NCBI GenBank assembly: GCA_946803585.1
Contig: CAMPEQ010000008.1
Location: 62,001-126,000 of the forward strand
Direction: 5' to 3'
DNA length: 64,000 bases
Source: an uncultured Actinomycetes bacterium
GTDB taxonomy: Bacteria > Actinomycetota > Actinomycetes > S36-B12 > UBA10799
Every line of letters starts with the position of its first letter. The stretch's first letter is position 1. The position numbers and the translations under genes were made by a program. Below are positions 34,790 to 43,225 of this stretch, piece by piece. The notes beneath the pieces are model-generated. The model searched no databases. It worked only from the letters and a program-made list of their open reading frames with translations, and was not told the origin of the DNA.

Positions 34790-36583
34790 TCAGTGGCGAT
34801 CGAGACGTACTTTCACCTTGCGGCCCTGTATCCGCGTCCTACTTAGGGCATCGATTACGGCCTTCGAGGCCTCTGCCGGAACCTCGACCGTCGTAGATCG
34901 ATCCGAGATCTCGATCGCTCCCACATCGGAACCAGACAAATGCGTCTCGTTTGCGATGGCGCCCACAATGTCCTTCGGCCGGACACCGGCGTCCTTACCT
35001 AACGCGATGTTCAACCGTTTTCGGCCCGTACTCGCCTTACCTGATCGCTTCTTCGGCGGACCATCACCGCGGCTTGCACCGTCCGAGCCAGAGTCGTCCC
35101 ACTCGCGACGGTCACGCCCCCGCGAGCCTTTTCCTTCCCAGCTCTTGCTGTCGCGAGACTTGCCATCCCGCGACTTGCCATCCCGCGAGCGACGGTCTCG
35201 CGACTTCTTCCCACCCGACTTGCTTGCAAATCCGGGTTGTGGAATGACCTCCTCGTCGGCCTCCCCCACTGTGTTCACGTGCGCCATCTTGATGGCCGCC
35301 AGTGCTACCCGCTCGATATCGAAGTCACTGACCAGAGAACCAAGTACGCCCCGGTAGTCATCCAGGTCTCCATCCCGACACACCTGCTCTAGCGCCACCC
35401 GCGTGGCTTCTAGGCGCCTGGCTCGCAAGTCGTCAGAAGTAGGTAACGTGCCGATTCGGATCTTCTGTTTGGTGCTTCGCTCAATAGCGCTTAGTTGGCG
35501 CCCCTCGCGGGGTTCCGCGATGGTGATCGCGGTGCCTTCACGCCCGCCACGACCCACCCGCCCGATGCGGTGAACATAGGACTCGGGCGCGGCTGGAACG
35601 TCGTAGTTGAATACGTGCGTTAGCTGATCAACATCGAGCCCTCGAGCCGCCACATCAGTGGCAACTAGTAACTCAGCACTTCCGCTTCGAAGGCGATTCA
35701 TCACTCGGTCACGCTGGACCTGGTCCATCCCACCATGGAGGGCTTCAGCGCGATATCCGCGGGCGTTGAGCGTCTCGGTCAGATTATCGACATCAGCTCG
35801 CGTCCGGCAGAAAACGAGGGCAGCCGTGGGATTCTCGATGTCGAGAATCCGGCCCAACGCGGCCGCCTTGTAGGGGCGCGCAACGATGTAGGCCGTCTGA
35901 TCAATTGTGGGGCGATCTCCCTCTGCCACCACGTCGCGGGGAATCTCGATCCGCTCAGCGTTCGCTAGGTGCCGCTCGGCGATCTTGATGATCCGCTTGG
36001 GCATCGTCGCTGAGAACATCACGGTTTGCCGATCGGCTGGTGCCGCCGTCAAGATGGTGTCGATGTCCTCGGCAAAACCCATGTCGAGCATTTCATCTGC
36101 CTCATCAAGGACGACGGTGTCGATGTCGTCGAGCTTCAGATAGCGACGTTCGATGAGGTCCATGGCGCGGCCAGGCGTAGCCACCACGATGTCGACTCCA
36201 CGCTTCAGTGTCGCCACCTGACGACCGATTGGTTGACCACCAAAGACGGGCAGAGTGCGCACTCCGTAGGGACGGCCGTAGCGGTGCATAGCTTCCGCCA
36301 CCTGCATACAAAGTTCGCGGGTTGGCGTCAGCACCAGGGTTGTCGGCAGCGCTCCCCTGACGGTGTTGTCCTGCCCTGCTCGTCGGTTGAGGATCGGCAG
36401 AGCAAACGCGGCGGTCTTCCCTGTGCCAGTAGCCGCCTGGCAGAGCAGGTCATTGCCGGCCAGCATTGCCGGGATTGCCCGCTGCTGGATGGGGGTCGGT
36501 GCCTCATATCCCAACTCGGCCAAGCAGTTTGTCAATCCGTGCTCAAGGCCTAGGGACTGAAAGTCGTCAAGCTGTTCACTCAT
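34790..36583 (-). CDS. deaD: DEAD-box RNA helicase with DbpA-type RNA-binding tail
   Basis: 597 residues. Q-motif region (PTPIQQRAIPAMLAGND), motif I ATGTGKTAAFALP, motif II LDEADEMLDMGF, SAT and the HRIGRVGRGG motif are all in place, followed by a Lys/Ser/Arg/Asp-rich linker made of SRDGK-like five-residue repeats (DNA about 35141-35210) and a C-terminal DbpA-like domain (DIVGAIANETHLSGSDVGAIEI). It should remodel RNA in ribosome assembly or cold adaptation. The repeat linker is probably disordered. Confidence 0.92.
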   Translation of the reverse strand: MSEQLDDFQSLGLEHGLTNCLAELGYEAPTPIQQRAIPAMLAGNDLLCQAATGTGKTAAFALPILNRRAGQDNTVRGALPTTLVLTPTRELCMQVAEAMHRYGRPYGVRTLPVFGGQPIGRQVATLKRGVDIVVATPGRAMDLIERRYLKLDDIDTVVLDEADEMLDMGFAEDIDTILTAAPADRQTVMFSATMPKRIIKIAERHLANAERIEIPRDVVAEGDRPTIDQTAYIVARPYKAAALGRILDIENPTAALVFCRTRADVDNLTETLNARGYRAEALHGGMDQVQRDRVMNRLRSGSAELLVATDVAARGLDVDQLTHVFNYDVPAAPESYVHRIGRVGRGGREGTAITIAEPREGRQLSAIERSTKQKIRIGTLPTSDDLRARRLEATRVALEQVCRDGDLDDYRGVLGSLVSDFDIERVALAAIKMAHVNTVGEADEEVIPQPGFASKSGGKKSRDRRSRDGKSRDGKSRDSKSWEGKGSRGRDRREWDDSGSDGASRGDGPPKKRSGKASTGRKRLNIALGKDAGVRPKDIVGAIANETHLSGSDVGAIEISDRSTTVEVPAEASKAVIDALSRTRIQGRKVKVRLDRH

Positions 36584-36714
36584 TGCGGTAACCCTCTACT
36601 TCTTCCTACGGTGCCGAAGTCCGGGTCACTCGCTCCCCTATCCCATCATGAACGCTCATGCGGTTCACCATCGAAGTACCCGGATGCCCTGTATTACCAG
36701 CCATTCTCTCAGAA

Positions 36715-38202
36715 CTAGCGAAAGTTGATCTCCGGCATATAGGCCTGCGGTAGCCCAACGATCCCGGTGTAGGCCAGGGTCGTTCGGATGTCATGTGGGA
36801 CTCGCCAGTATCCGCCGTGGATCCCATCGCGCGTCACCTGGATCTCCGGGTGCTCATCTCGCGGCTCGACATGTAGGTCATGGACCATCAGCGCAGCCAT
36901 CAGCACGCACATCGTGGAGGGGGCAAAGACCTCTAAACCACCGCGGGTTGCTCCGTAGTATCCCGCCGCAAGCAGCTTGTTCTTGGTGACTGAAGTTGTC
37001 CACGTGGGCGGAGCGACGTTGAACGAGGCGGTTCGCCCTTGACGCCACGATTCAATCGCCCGCCAGCGCTGCAGCCGCTTAGCCAACGAGTAGTTCGGCC
37101 CTTGTTGGGTGACGATCGCGTCGATAATCCCCATCGCATCATCCTCGGAACTGGTGAGCATGTCCCCGTACGCAGGTGCGTAGAGCTTCCCTGCCGTCAG
37201 GGTGCGCAGACCCAACTCCATTGCACGCCCAGGTCGTGAACGGCGCCGAATATTGCTGTCCTCAACCACGTCTTCCGACACGAGGTAGCAGTCACTCGGA
37301 GTGGCTGCGTATGCCATCGCAACGTTCTGCCCACTATCAGCCAAACTTGTTCCGATGACGTCGGCCGCGACGGTCGCCTGAACGTGAAGCGCACCGTCGG
37401 CGTAGATGAAAAACCCAAGCACCATCGGCTCGTCGTTGTAGCCGCGAAGCCAGGCGATAATCTCGGGCACATCTTCGATGAGATTGGCTCCTGGAACTGG
37501 ACCATCCTCGCTGGCCCGCTGGGGACGAACCGGAACGTCGACCCGTGAGGCACCCTTTCGGGCGATCTTTGCTAGCCGCTCAGCGACCTGCGGGACGGCT
37601 AGATCAACCGCTAGCAGATCAACGCCCCACGATGTCAGTGTCTGCATCGGTGAGGTCTGAGCTCCTGCACCCAGCAGGGTCACCCGCCTACCATCTAGCC
37701 GCAGCCAGTCGGGGTTCTCCATCACGAGGTTAATTGCCGACATTGCTGAGGGCTCGATAATTCCGCGCGATACCCAATCAGCCAACTGACGCCGCAGCGC
37801 ATCCCCGCGCAGGTGGTCCCCACGAAACGGCATGACGATCTCTGTTGCGGCCTCACTCGTGCCGACAATGGTCTGGGTATCAAACTCGAAGGTTGGCTCC
37901 ACATCCGCGATCGAGTCAAGTGCAGTCGTCACTCCATCACGTTCGAACTGCAGATGTTGGCGCGCTGCGTCCAACCCAGCTGAAGCAATCTGCTGTGCGG
38001 TCTCGCGAGACCTCGCGGCCTCACCCGTCACCTTAGGTATGAACTCGGCGTACTCCGCGCGCCACTTCTTACTCGAATGAATGCTCTGTGAAAGCTGCGG
38101 GTCTACGCCAGCAACCGAGTCTGCCCAGATCTCTCGGTTGACGGCCAACGACGGACGCTTCCCCTGGCTATCAGCGGGGAAAACTACACCTGAATCTGAC
38201 AT
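36715..38202 (-). CDS. Conserved-looking protein with Rossmann-like motif, function unknown
   Basis: 495 residues, with GGAGG eight bases before the ATG. The centre has RRVTLLGAGAQTSPMQTLTSWG, where GAGAQTSP resembles a dinucleotide- or SAM-binding Gly-rich turn, followed by VDLLAVDLAVPQVAERL, as in a beta-alpha-beta unit. The C-terminal half is rich in Trp, Tyr and Pro (VAPPTWTTSVTKNKLLAAGYYG, GGYWRVPHDIRTTLAYTG). There is no signal peptide or transmembrane helix. I do not recognise the family. It is likely an NAD(P)- or SAM-dependent enzyme by inference only. It is upstream of, and co-directional with, deaD. Confidence 0.7.
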   Translation of the reverse strand: MSDSGVVFPADSQGKRPSLAVNREIWADSVAGVDPQLSQSIHSSKKWRAEYAEFIPKVTGEAARSRETAQQIASAGLDAARQHLQFERDGVTTALDSIADVEPTFEFDTQTIVGTSEAATEIVMPFRGDHLRGDALRRQLADWVSRGIIEPSAMSAINLVMENPDWLRLDGRRVTLLGAGAQTSPMQTLTSWGVDLLAVDLAVPQVAERLAKIARKGASRVDVPVRPQRASEDGPVPGANLIEDVPEIIAWLRGYNDEPMVLGFFIYADGALHVQATVAADVIGTSLADSGQNVAMAYAATPSDCYLVSEDVVEDSNIRRRSRPGRAMELGLRTLTAGKLYAPAYGDMLTSSEDDAMGIIDAIVTQQGPNYSLAKRLQRWRAIESWRQGRTASFNVAPPTWTTSVTKNKLLAAGYYGATRGGLEVFAPSTMCVLMAALMVHDLHVEPRDEHPEIQVTRDGIHGGYWRVPHDIRTTLAYTGIVGLPQAYMPEINFR

Positions 38203-38378
38203 CTACAAACCTCCACTGCTATCAAAGCTGCCCAGACGAGGCACGCTGCGAACGTACCGCTGCCAGCCTGATCCGCGCGAGTCCCGTTCATCCGAATAGC
38301 CATGCGAAACTCCGACGGAGCCCAAACTGTCATCTCACGAGAGAATTCTCGGTCATTCACTGCGATCGTCAAACCTGA

Positions 38379-38384
38379 TAGCGT
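38379..38384 (+). promoter_or_regulatory. -10-like box TAGCGT
   Basis: TAGCGT is eight bases before the ATG at 38393, with no clear ribosome-binding site, so the mRNA may be leaderless. Confidence 0.35.
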
Positions 38385-38392
38385 CACGCCAC

Positions 38393-39943
38393 ATGACAAG
38401 GACCTTCCCTCATACCCGGTTAACTTCAGCAATCGTCGGCGCCGGAATTCTTTGTGCTGTTGCGCTCGTGGGCAGCACCCCGTCCGCGGCAGACGAAGTA
38501 ACCAAGACGATTCCGGTGGGCACCTATCCAATCGGTGTTGCGTTTACCCCCGATGGCGCCGCCGCCTACGTCGCGAACTGGAGCGATGACACGCTCTCGA
38601 AGGTAGATACCGCAACGGGATCGGTCACAGAAACGATAGCTGTTGGCGGTTCCGCTCCCAATACAATCGCAATCTCCCCCGTGGGCGACTTTGGGTACGT
38701 CACCCTGCAGAGCTCTGACAGCATCATTCGCCTGGACACCAGCGCAGATACGGTTGGCGCACCTATCGCCGGGTTCGGCGGACCGACCGGAGTGACGCTC
38801 TCAAGTGACGGCTCATTCGCCTTAGTGGGCAACTCCGACGACGACACGGTCACAAAGGTCAACACCGCCGACGACAGCTTGGAGGCGCCCATAGCCATCG
38901 GAGACACCGCCAGCCCGACTGCCATTGCCATCGCCGACGATATGACGTTCGCGCTCGCGACCAACCGAGTGGCGAATACGATCTCCCGAATCAATCTTGG
39001 TGACAACTCAGTTACCAACCTTGCTGTGGGGCCGACACCAGTTTCGGTCGATATTTCCGACGACGGATCCTTCGCCTACGTCGTCACAAATGGGAATGAC
39101 TCGGTATCGCGCGTCAACCTCGTGGATATGGAGGTAACCGACGTCATTCCCGTCGGCGATCAGCCCTCGCAAGTGATCCTGTCTAGTGATGATTCGTTTG
39201 CCTACGTCACCAACTCGCTCAGCGACACGACCTCCCGGATACGGGTCAGCGACAACACCGTGTTGTCTGAAACCCCGGTTGGAGACTTCCCAAGCAGAGT
39301 CGCGATTGCCCCGGACGATTCGTTTGCCTACGTCACCAACATCTCGAGCAACGATGTGAGCCGACTCGTGTACGCCGCTCCTCCAACTATGACATCCGTG
39401 TCCCCCAGCACTGGCCCGCAAGCGGGTGGAACATCGATCACTATCAGTGGCACCGGTTTCCTCCCCGGACCGTCCATCGAAGTCGGCGGCGTAGCGTGCA
39501 CGAACGTTGAGGTACTTAACTCAACAACAGCGACTTGCGATACAGGTGCGCACGACATCGGCGCCGTAGCTGTGACGCTGACTAATACCGACACGCAGGC
39601 GGCGACGTTGCCAGCTGGCTTCGCCTACGTTGCCAAGCTTCCGCAGACGCTCCCAAAGGCCGGGCATCCCAAGAAGATCAAAAATCGCGGAACTACCCGC
39701 ATCAACCGGGTGAAGGCGACCACGGTTCAGGGCCTACCTGTCAAGGCGACGGTGAAGTCCGGTCTCCGTGCAAAGGGCGACTTCAACTGCATTCGAGTCA
39801 AGAACAGAAAGGGCCGCAAGGTCACAGCGAAGACGAATGGATACTGCAAGCTGCGAGTGAAGGTCATCTACCGCGCACCGGGGAATGACGCCTACCTGCC
39901 ATTCAAGAAAAAGTTCGTCTACAAGACCCGAAGCACCCGGTAG
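38393..39943 (+). CDS. Secreted YVTN beta-propeller with IPT/TIG domain
   Basis: 516 residues. Signal peptide (AIVGAGILCAVALVGSTPSAAD), then about seven YVTN-type repeats of 40-43 residues (DGAAAYVANWSDDTLSKVD, DDSFAYVTNSLSDTTSRI), then an IPT/TIG domain from about residue 330 (SVSPSTGPQAGGTSITISGTGF) and a Lys-rich C-terminus with two Cys (GDFNCIRVKNRKGRKV, GYCKLRVKV). It is a surface or secreted binding protein. The tail resembles that of the propeller at 12474. The ligand is unknown. Confidence 0.8.
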   Translation: MTRTFPHTRLTSAIVGAGILCAVALVGSTPSAADEVTKTIPVGTYPIGVAFTPDGAAAYVANWSDDTLSKVDTATGSVTETIAVGGSAPNTIAISPVGDFGYVTLQSSDSIIRLDTSADTVGAPIAGFGGPTGVTLSSDGSFALVGNSDDDTVTKVNTADDSLEAPIAIGDTASPTAIAIADDMTFALATNRVANTISRINLGDNSVTNLAVGPTPVSVDISDDGSFAYVVTNGNDSVSRVNLVDMEVTDVIPVGDQPSQVILSSDDSFAYVTNSLSDTTSRIRVSDNTVLSETPVGDFPSRVAIAPDDSFAYVTNISSNDVSRLVYAAPPTMTSVSPSTGPQAGGTSITISGTGFLPGPSIEVGGVACTNVEVLNSTTATCDTGAHDIGAVAVTLTNTDTQAATLPAGFAYVAKLPQTLPKAGHPKKIKNRGTTRINRVKATTVQGLPVKATVKSGLRAKGDFNCIRVKNRKGRKVTAKTNGYCKLRVKVIYRAPGNDAYLPFKKKFVYKTRSTR

Positions 39944-39979
39944 CCGCACCCCGTCGTCACTCGCCTTGGCGGAGCTCGC

Positions 39980-40912
39980 TTACTCGCAAGCGATTCCGTC
40001 AGAGTCGCCATCGAGGTGCGTGTTCGCGTCGTAAGCGGCGGTTCCACGGCGCATCGGAGCGGCGCCAGCCGCACGCGCATCTGCGCAACTACGGAAGAAC
40101 AATGGCGAATCCGGCGCACCACCCACACCTTGGGAAGGTGGGGGTTGGCCGCCTGTATTGCTGGCCAATGTTGGCTGGGCGCCAGGACCGGGCAATTGCT
40201 GGCCAGGACAAGCCTCGAGGATGCCGCGCATCGCCGCCGCTTCAGGAGCAGTTACCCATAACTTGTACTTCTTCTTCACTGCAATCTGCCGCGCGACATA
40301 GGTGCAACGAAAGCTCTTGTTGGAGGGTAGCCAGGTGGCTGCGTCCCCGTCTCCCTTCTGTCTGTTCGCGGCCGAATCCACCGCGAGCAGATTGAGGGGA
40401 TCGTTTGCAAAGGCCACCCGTTTGGCGAACGGGAAGGAGAATGCCCCTGTCTGCCACGAGTTCGATAGCGAGACTAAGTGGTCGATGTCTACTTCTGAAA
40501 CCCCTCCACGGATATAGGAAACAGCTTTAGCCGTGAAAGGATCTTGCAGAACACCTCGGGTAATCACGCACGGGCCAGAACGCGAAATGCTGCCTAGCGC
40601 ATCAGCCAGAATGTCCGTTCGGGTATCGCAACCATTCCTATCAACATCCGCCCAGGCCTGACCGAATTGTTCTCGACTGTAGTCCGTCTTTGGGGCTCGA
40701 CCCTTCACTGGAAGCTGCGCTAGTGAGTCAATGGCTCTCGAGGTCGCCGAATCTCCCAGGCCTGCACTTGCCTCGGGATGTGGTGAGCGGGCCTCGGTGG
40801 ACAGCTCTTCCGTTGGCAGACCGCTCTCCACCTGACCACTCGAGCTTGCGCATCCGCTCGCCAAACCAACGACCACTAGCGCGAGTGCCGCGTAACCTCC
40901 GTGAATCCTCAC
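39980..40912 (-). CDS. Secreted DUF1524 HNH-type nuclease lipoprotein with Excalibur domain
   Basis: The GTG at 40912 has GGAGG six bases upstream and begins a short signal with lipobox GLASGC, giving 310 residues. The DUF1524 region contains DVDRNGCDTRTDIL, VDIDHLVSLSNSWQTGA (HNH His) and NDPLNLLAVDSAANRQKGD; the last 40 residues are an Excalibur calcium-binding motif (FRSCADARAAG, DGDSDGIACE). It is predicted to cut DNA outside the cell, for nutrient recovery or DNA uptake. No immunity gene is visible and none is needed if it acts outside. Confidence 0.85.
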   Translation of the reverse strand: MRIHGGYAALALVVVGLASGCASSSGQVESGLPTEELSTEARSPHPEASAGLGDSATSRAIDSLAQLPVKGRAPKTDYSREQFGQAWADVDRNGCDTRTDILADALGSISRSGPCVITRGVLQDPFTAKAVSYIRGGVSEVDIDHLVSLSNSWQTGAFSFPFAKRVAFANDPLNLLAVDSAANRQKGDGDAATWLPSNKSFRCTYVARQIAVKKKYKLWVTAPEAAAMRGILEACPGQQLPGPGAQPTLASNTGGQPPPSQGVGGAPDSPLFFRSCADARAAGAAPMRRGTAAYDANTHLDGDSDGIACE

Positions 40913-40984
40913 CGTGATCCTCCAACCTTGACCTGCAGTAGGCACAGTATCGGTCAGCACGGTGACAATTCGAGGTCCAAATCG

Positions 40985-42802
40985 TTAGTCTGACGCCAAC
41001 CGTTGTCGCAACTGTGATAGCTCGTCAGATAGGGCCGCGGGTAAACGTTCACCGAACTGCGCGAAGTACTCCTCGGTTAGGTCCGCTTCCGCTCGCCAAC
41101 TCACGCAATCAACGTCAAAGAGCTCATCGAACTGCTCCAGGGTCATGTCCAACCCTGATAGATCGAGCGACCCATCTGCGGGACGACCCCCAATAGGAGT
41201 TTCCACCACACTTGCGGCGCCCTCAAGCCGGTCCACAATCCACGCTAGAACCCGTGAGTTGTCTCCAAAACCTGGCCAGAGGAATTCTCCGTCAGCGTTC
41301 TTCCGAAACCAGTTGACTTGGTAGATCCGCGGCAGTCGAGCATCTTTCGTGTCTGCGCCAAGGTCTAGCCAGTGCTGCCAATAGGACGCCATGTTGTAGC
41401 CACAGAAGGGAAGCATCGCAAACGGGTCGCGACGGAGGGCCCCAACAGTCCCCTCCGCGGCCGCGGTCTGTTCAGAGGCCACCGTTGCGCCGATGAAGAC
41501 CCCGTGCTGCCAGCTCAACGCCTCGTTTACTAGCGGCACGTTGGTTGCTCGACGCCCACCGAACAGGATTGCCGAGATGGGCACCCCCTTGGGGTCTTCC
41601 CATTCGTCGGCAATCGACGGGCATTGCGACGCGGGAGCTGTGAACCGACTGTTCGGGTGGGAACTTGGTTGTTCTGACTCCGGGGTCCAATCGTTCCCTT
41701 TCCAATCGATGAGGTGAGCCGGAGGATCATCCGTCATCCCTTCCCACCAAACATCACCATCGTCAGTCAAGGCGACATTGGTAAAGATGCAGTTTCCCGT
41801 TAGCGTACGAATCGCATTCGGGTTGGTGCTCATGCCGGTGCCAGGCGCAACGCCAAAGAAGCCAGCCTCCGGATTGATCGCGCGGAGCCTGCCGTCGTTG
41901 CCGAAGCGCATCCACGCGATGTCGTCGCCGATGGTCTCGACCTTCCAGCCGGGTAGCACTGGTTCGAGCATCGACAGATTGGTCTTTCCGCATGCGGAAG
42001 GGAATGCCGCCGTGATGTAGCGGACTGCCCCCGCCGGTGTGGTGAGCTTGAGAATCAGCATGTGCTCGGCCAACCAGCCTTCATCACGGCCCATAGCTGA
42101 AGCGATGCGCAGTGCAAAGCACTTCTTGCCTAGCAGCGCGTTCCCGCCATAGCCGGAACCGTAGGACCAGATCTCCCTCGTCTCGGGAAATTGCACGATG
42201 TACTTCGTGTCGCTACACGGCCAGGGCACGTCTTCTTCGCCCGTAGCTAGGGGTTGCCCGACTGAATGCAGAGCGGGCACGAACTCGCCAGTGTCGCCGA
42301 TCAGGTCCAGCGCTGGCTGGCCCATCCTGGTCATGATCCGCATATTTGTCACCACATACGCGGAGTCTGTGATCTGCACTCCGAGTTGTGAGATGGGAGA
42401 ACCAAGCGGGCCCATACAGAACGGCACGACGTACATCGTCCGTCCGCTCATGCAACCTTCGAACAGTCCGGTGAGAACCTCACGCATCTCCTCCGGGGCT
42501 CGCCAGTTATTGGTTGGACCGGCATCGTCTGGGTGAGTTGAACAGATGAAGGTCCGGTCTTCCACCCGAGCAACATCTTTGGGGTCAGATCGGGCTAGAA
42601 ACGAGTTCGGTCGTAGTTCGGGGTTTAACCGGATGAATGTGCCGGATTCGATCAACTCTGCTGTGAGGCGGTCCCACTCCTCCTCGGACCCATCACACCA
42701 TTGCACCGAGTCAGGAGTCGTGAGCTCGGCAACCTTCGAAACCCACTCAAGTAACTGCTTGTTCTTCGTCGGCGGGTGCGCTAGACCGGAGATCGTTGTC
42801 AT
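40985..42802 (-). CDS. pckG: Phosphoenolpyruvate carboxykinase (GTP)
   Basis: 605 residues, normal for the GTP-dependent enzyme. The kinase-1a loop with the hyper-reactive Cys is [12 protein letters not shown]; the PEP-site region CSTHPDD and the later RRATNVPLV are present. It interconverts oxaloacetate and PEP for gluconeogenesis. GGAGG is just before the ATG. It is divergent from the ArsR-type gene, with 63 bases between starts containing the palindrome ATGAATTCAT. Confidence 0.96.
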   Translation of the reverse strand: MTTISGLAHPPTKNKQLLEWVSKVAELTTPDSVQWCDGSEEEWDRLTAELIESGTFIRLNPELRPNSFLARSDPKDVARVEDRTFICSTHPDDAGPTNNWRAPEEMREVLTGLFEGCMSGRTMYVVPFCMGPLGSPISQLGVQITDSAYVVTNMRIMTRMGQPALDLIGDTGEFVPALHSVGQPLATGEEDVPWPCSDTKYIVQFPETREIWSYGSGYGGNALLGKKCFALRIASAMGRDEGWLAEHMLILKLTTPAGAVRYITAAFPSACGKTNLSMLEPVLPGWKVETIGDDIAWMRFGNDGRLRAINPEAGFFGVAPGTGMSTNPNAIRTLTGNCIFTNVALTDDGDVWWEGMTDDPPAHLIDWKGNDWTPESEQPSSHPNSRFTAPASQCPSIADEWEDPKGVPISAILFGGRRATNVPLVNEALSWQHGVFIGATVASEQTAAAEGTVGALRRDPFAMLPFCGYNMASYWQHWLDLGADTKDARLPRIYQVNWFRKNADGEFLWPGFGDNSRVLAWIVDRLEGAASVVETPIGGRPADGSLDLSGLDMTLEQFDELFDVDCVSWRAEADLTEEYFAQFGERLPAALSDELSQLRQRLASD

Positions 42803-42830
42803 TTCTATCCTCCATGGTGCTATGGTTTAC

Positions 42831-42840
42831 ATGAATTCAT
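42831..42840. promoter_or_regulatory. Palindrome ATGAATTCAT between pckG and arsR-type gene
   Basis: A perfect ten-base palindrome, 26 bases before the ArsR-type GTG and 29 bases before the pckG ATG. It is in the only space available for both promoters and is the best operator candidate for the ArsR-type regulator. Confidence 0.5.
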
Positions 42841-42865
42841 CAAGTCATAATAATAAGGGGTTAGC

Positions 42866-43225
42866 GTGACGCTAGGTTCATTGGGTGTAGACCGTCCGCT
42901 GTATGAGATCAAGGCCGAACTGTTCAAAGCGCTCGGGCATCCGGCTCGAATCCGAATCCTGGAACTACTCGCGGCCGGCGGCGAGGTCCCAGTCTCGGCC
43001 CTCCTCGCCGATACCGGGATGGAACCATCACATCTTTCCCAGCATCTTGCAGTTCTCCGCCGGTCGGGCGTCGTCACATCCCGACGTGCTGGGAATGCGG
43101 TGTACTACCGAACTGCCCACCACTCCGTCGACGTCTTGCTCGGTGCTGCGCGGGAGTTCCTCATCGACGCCCTCTCTCGGACACGCAGCACCCTGACTGC
43201 ACTACAAGCTTCGACCGATGAGTAG
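42866..43225 (+). CDS. ArsR-family regulator without cysteines
   Basis: 119 residues, winged helix: FKALGHPARIRILELL, then PSHLSQHLAVLRRSGVV (recognition helix) and AGNAVYYRT. It contains no Cys, so the thiol-based metal or arsenite sites of classic ArsR and CadC are absent; HHSVDVLLGAARE in the last helix could still offer His/Asp/Glu ligands. AAGGGG lies five bases before the GTG. The gene overlaps the SulP transporter gene by eight bases, so it probably controls that transporter. Confidence 0.88.
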   Translation: MTLGSLGVDRPLYEIKAELFKALGHPARIRILELLAAGGEVPVSALLADTGMEPSHLSQHLAVLRRSGVVTSRRAGNAVYYRTAHHSVDVLLGAAREFLIDALSRTRSTLTALQASTDE

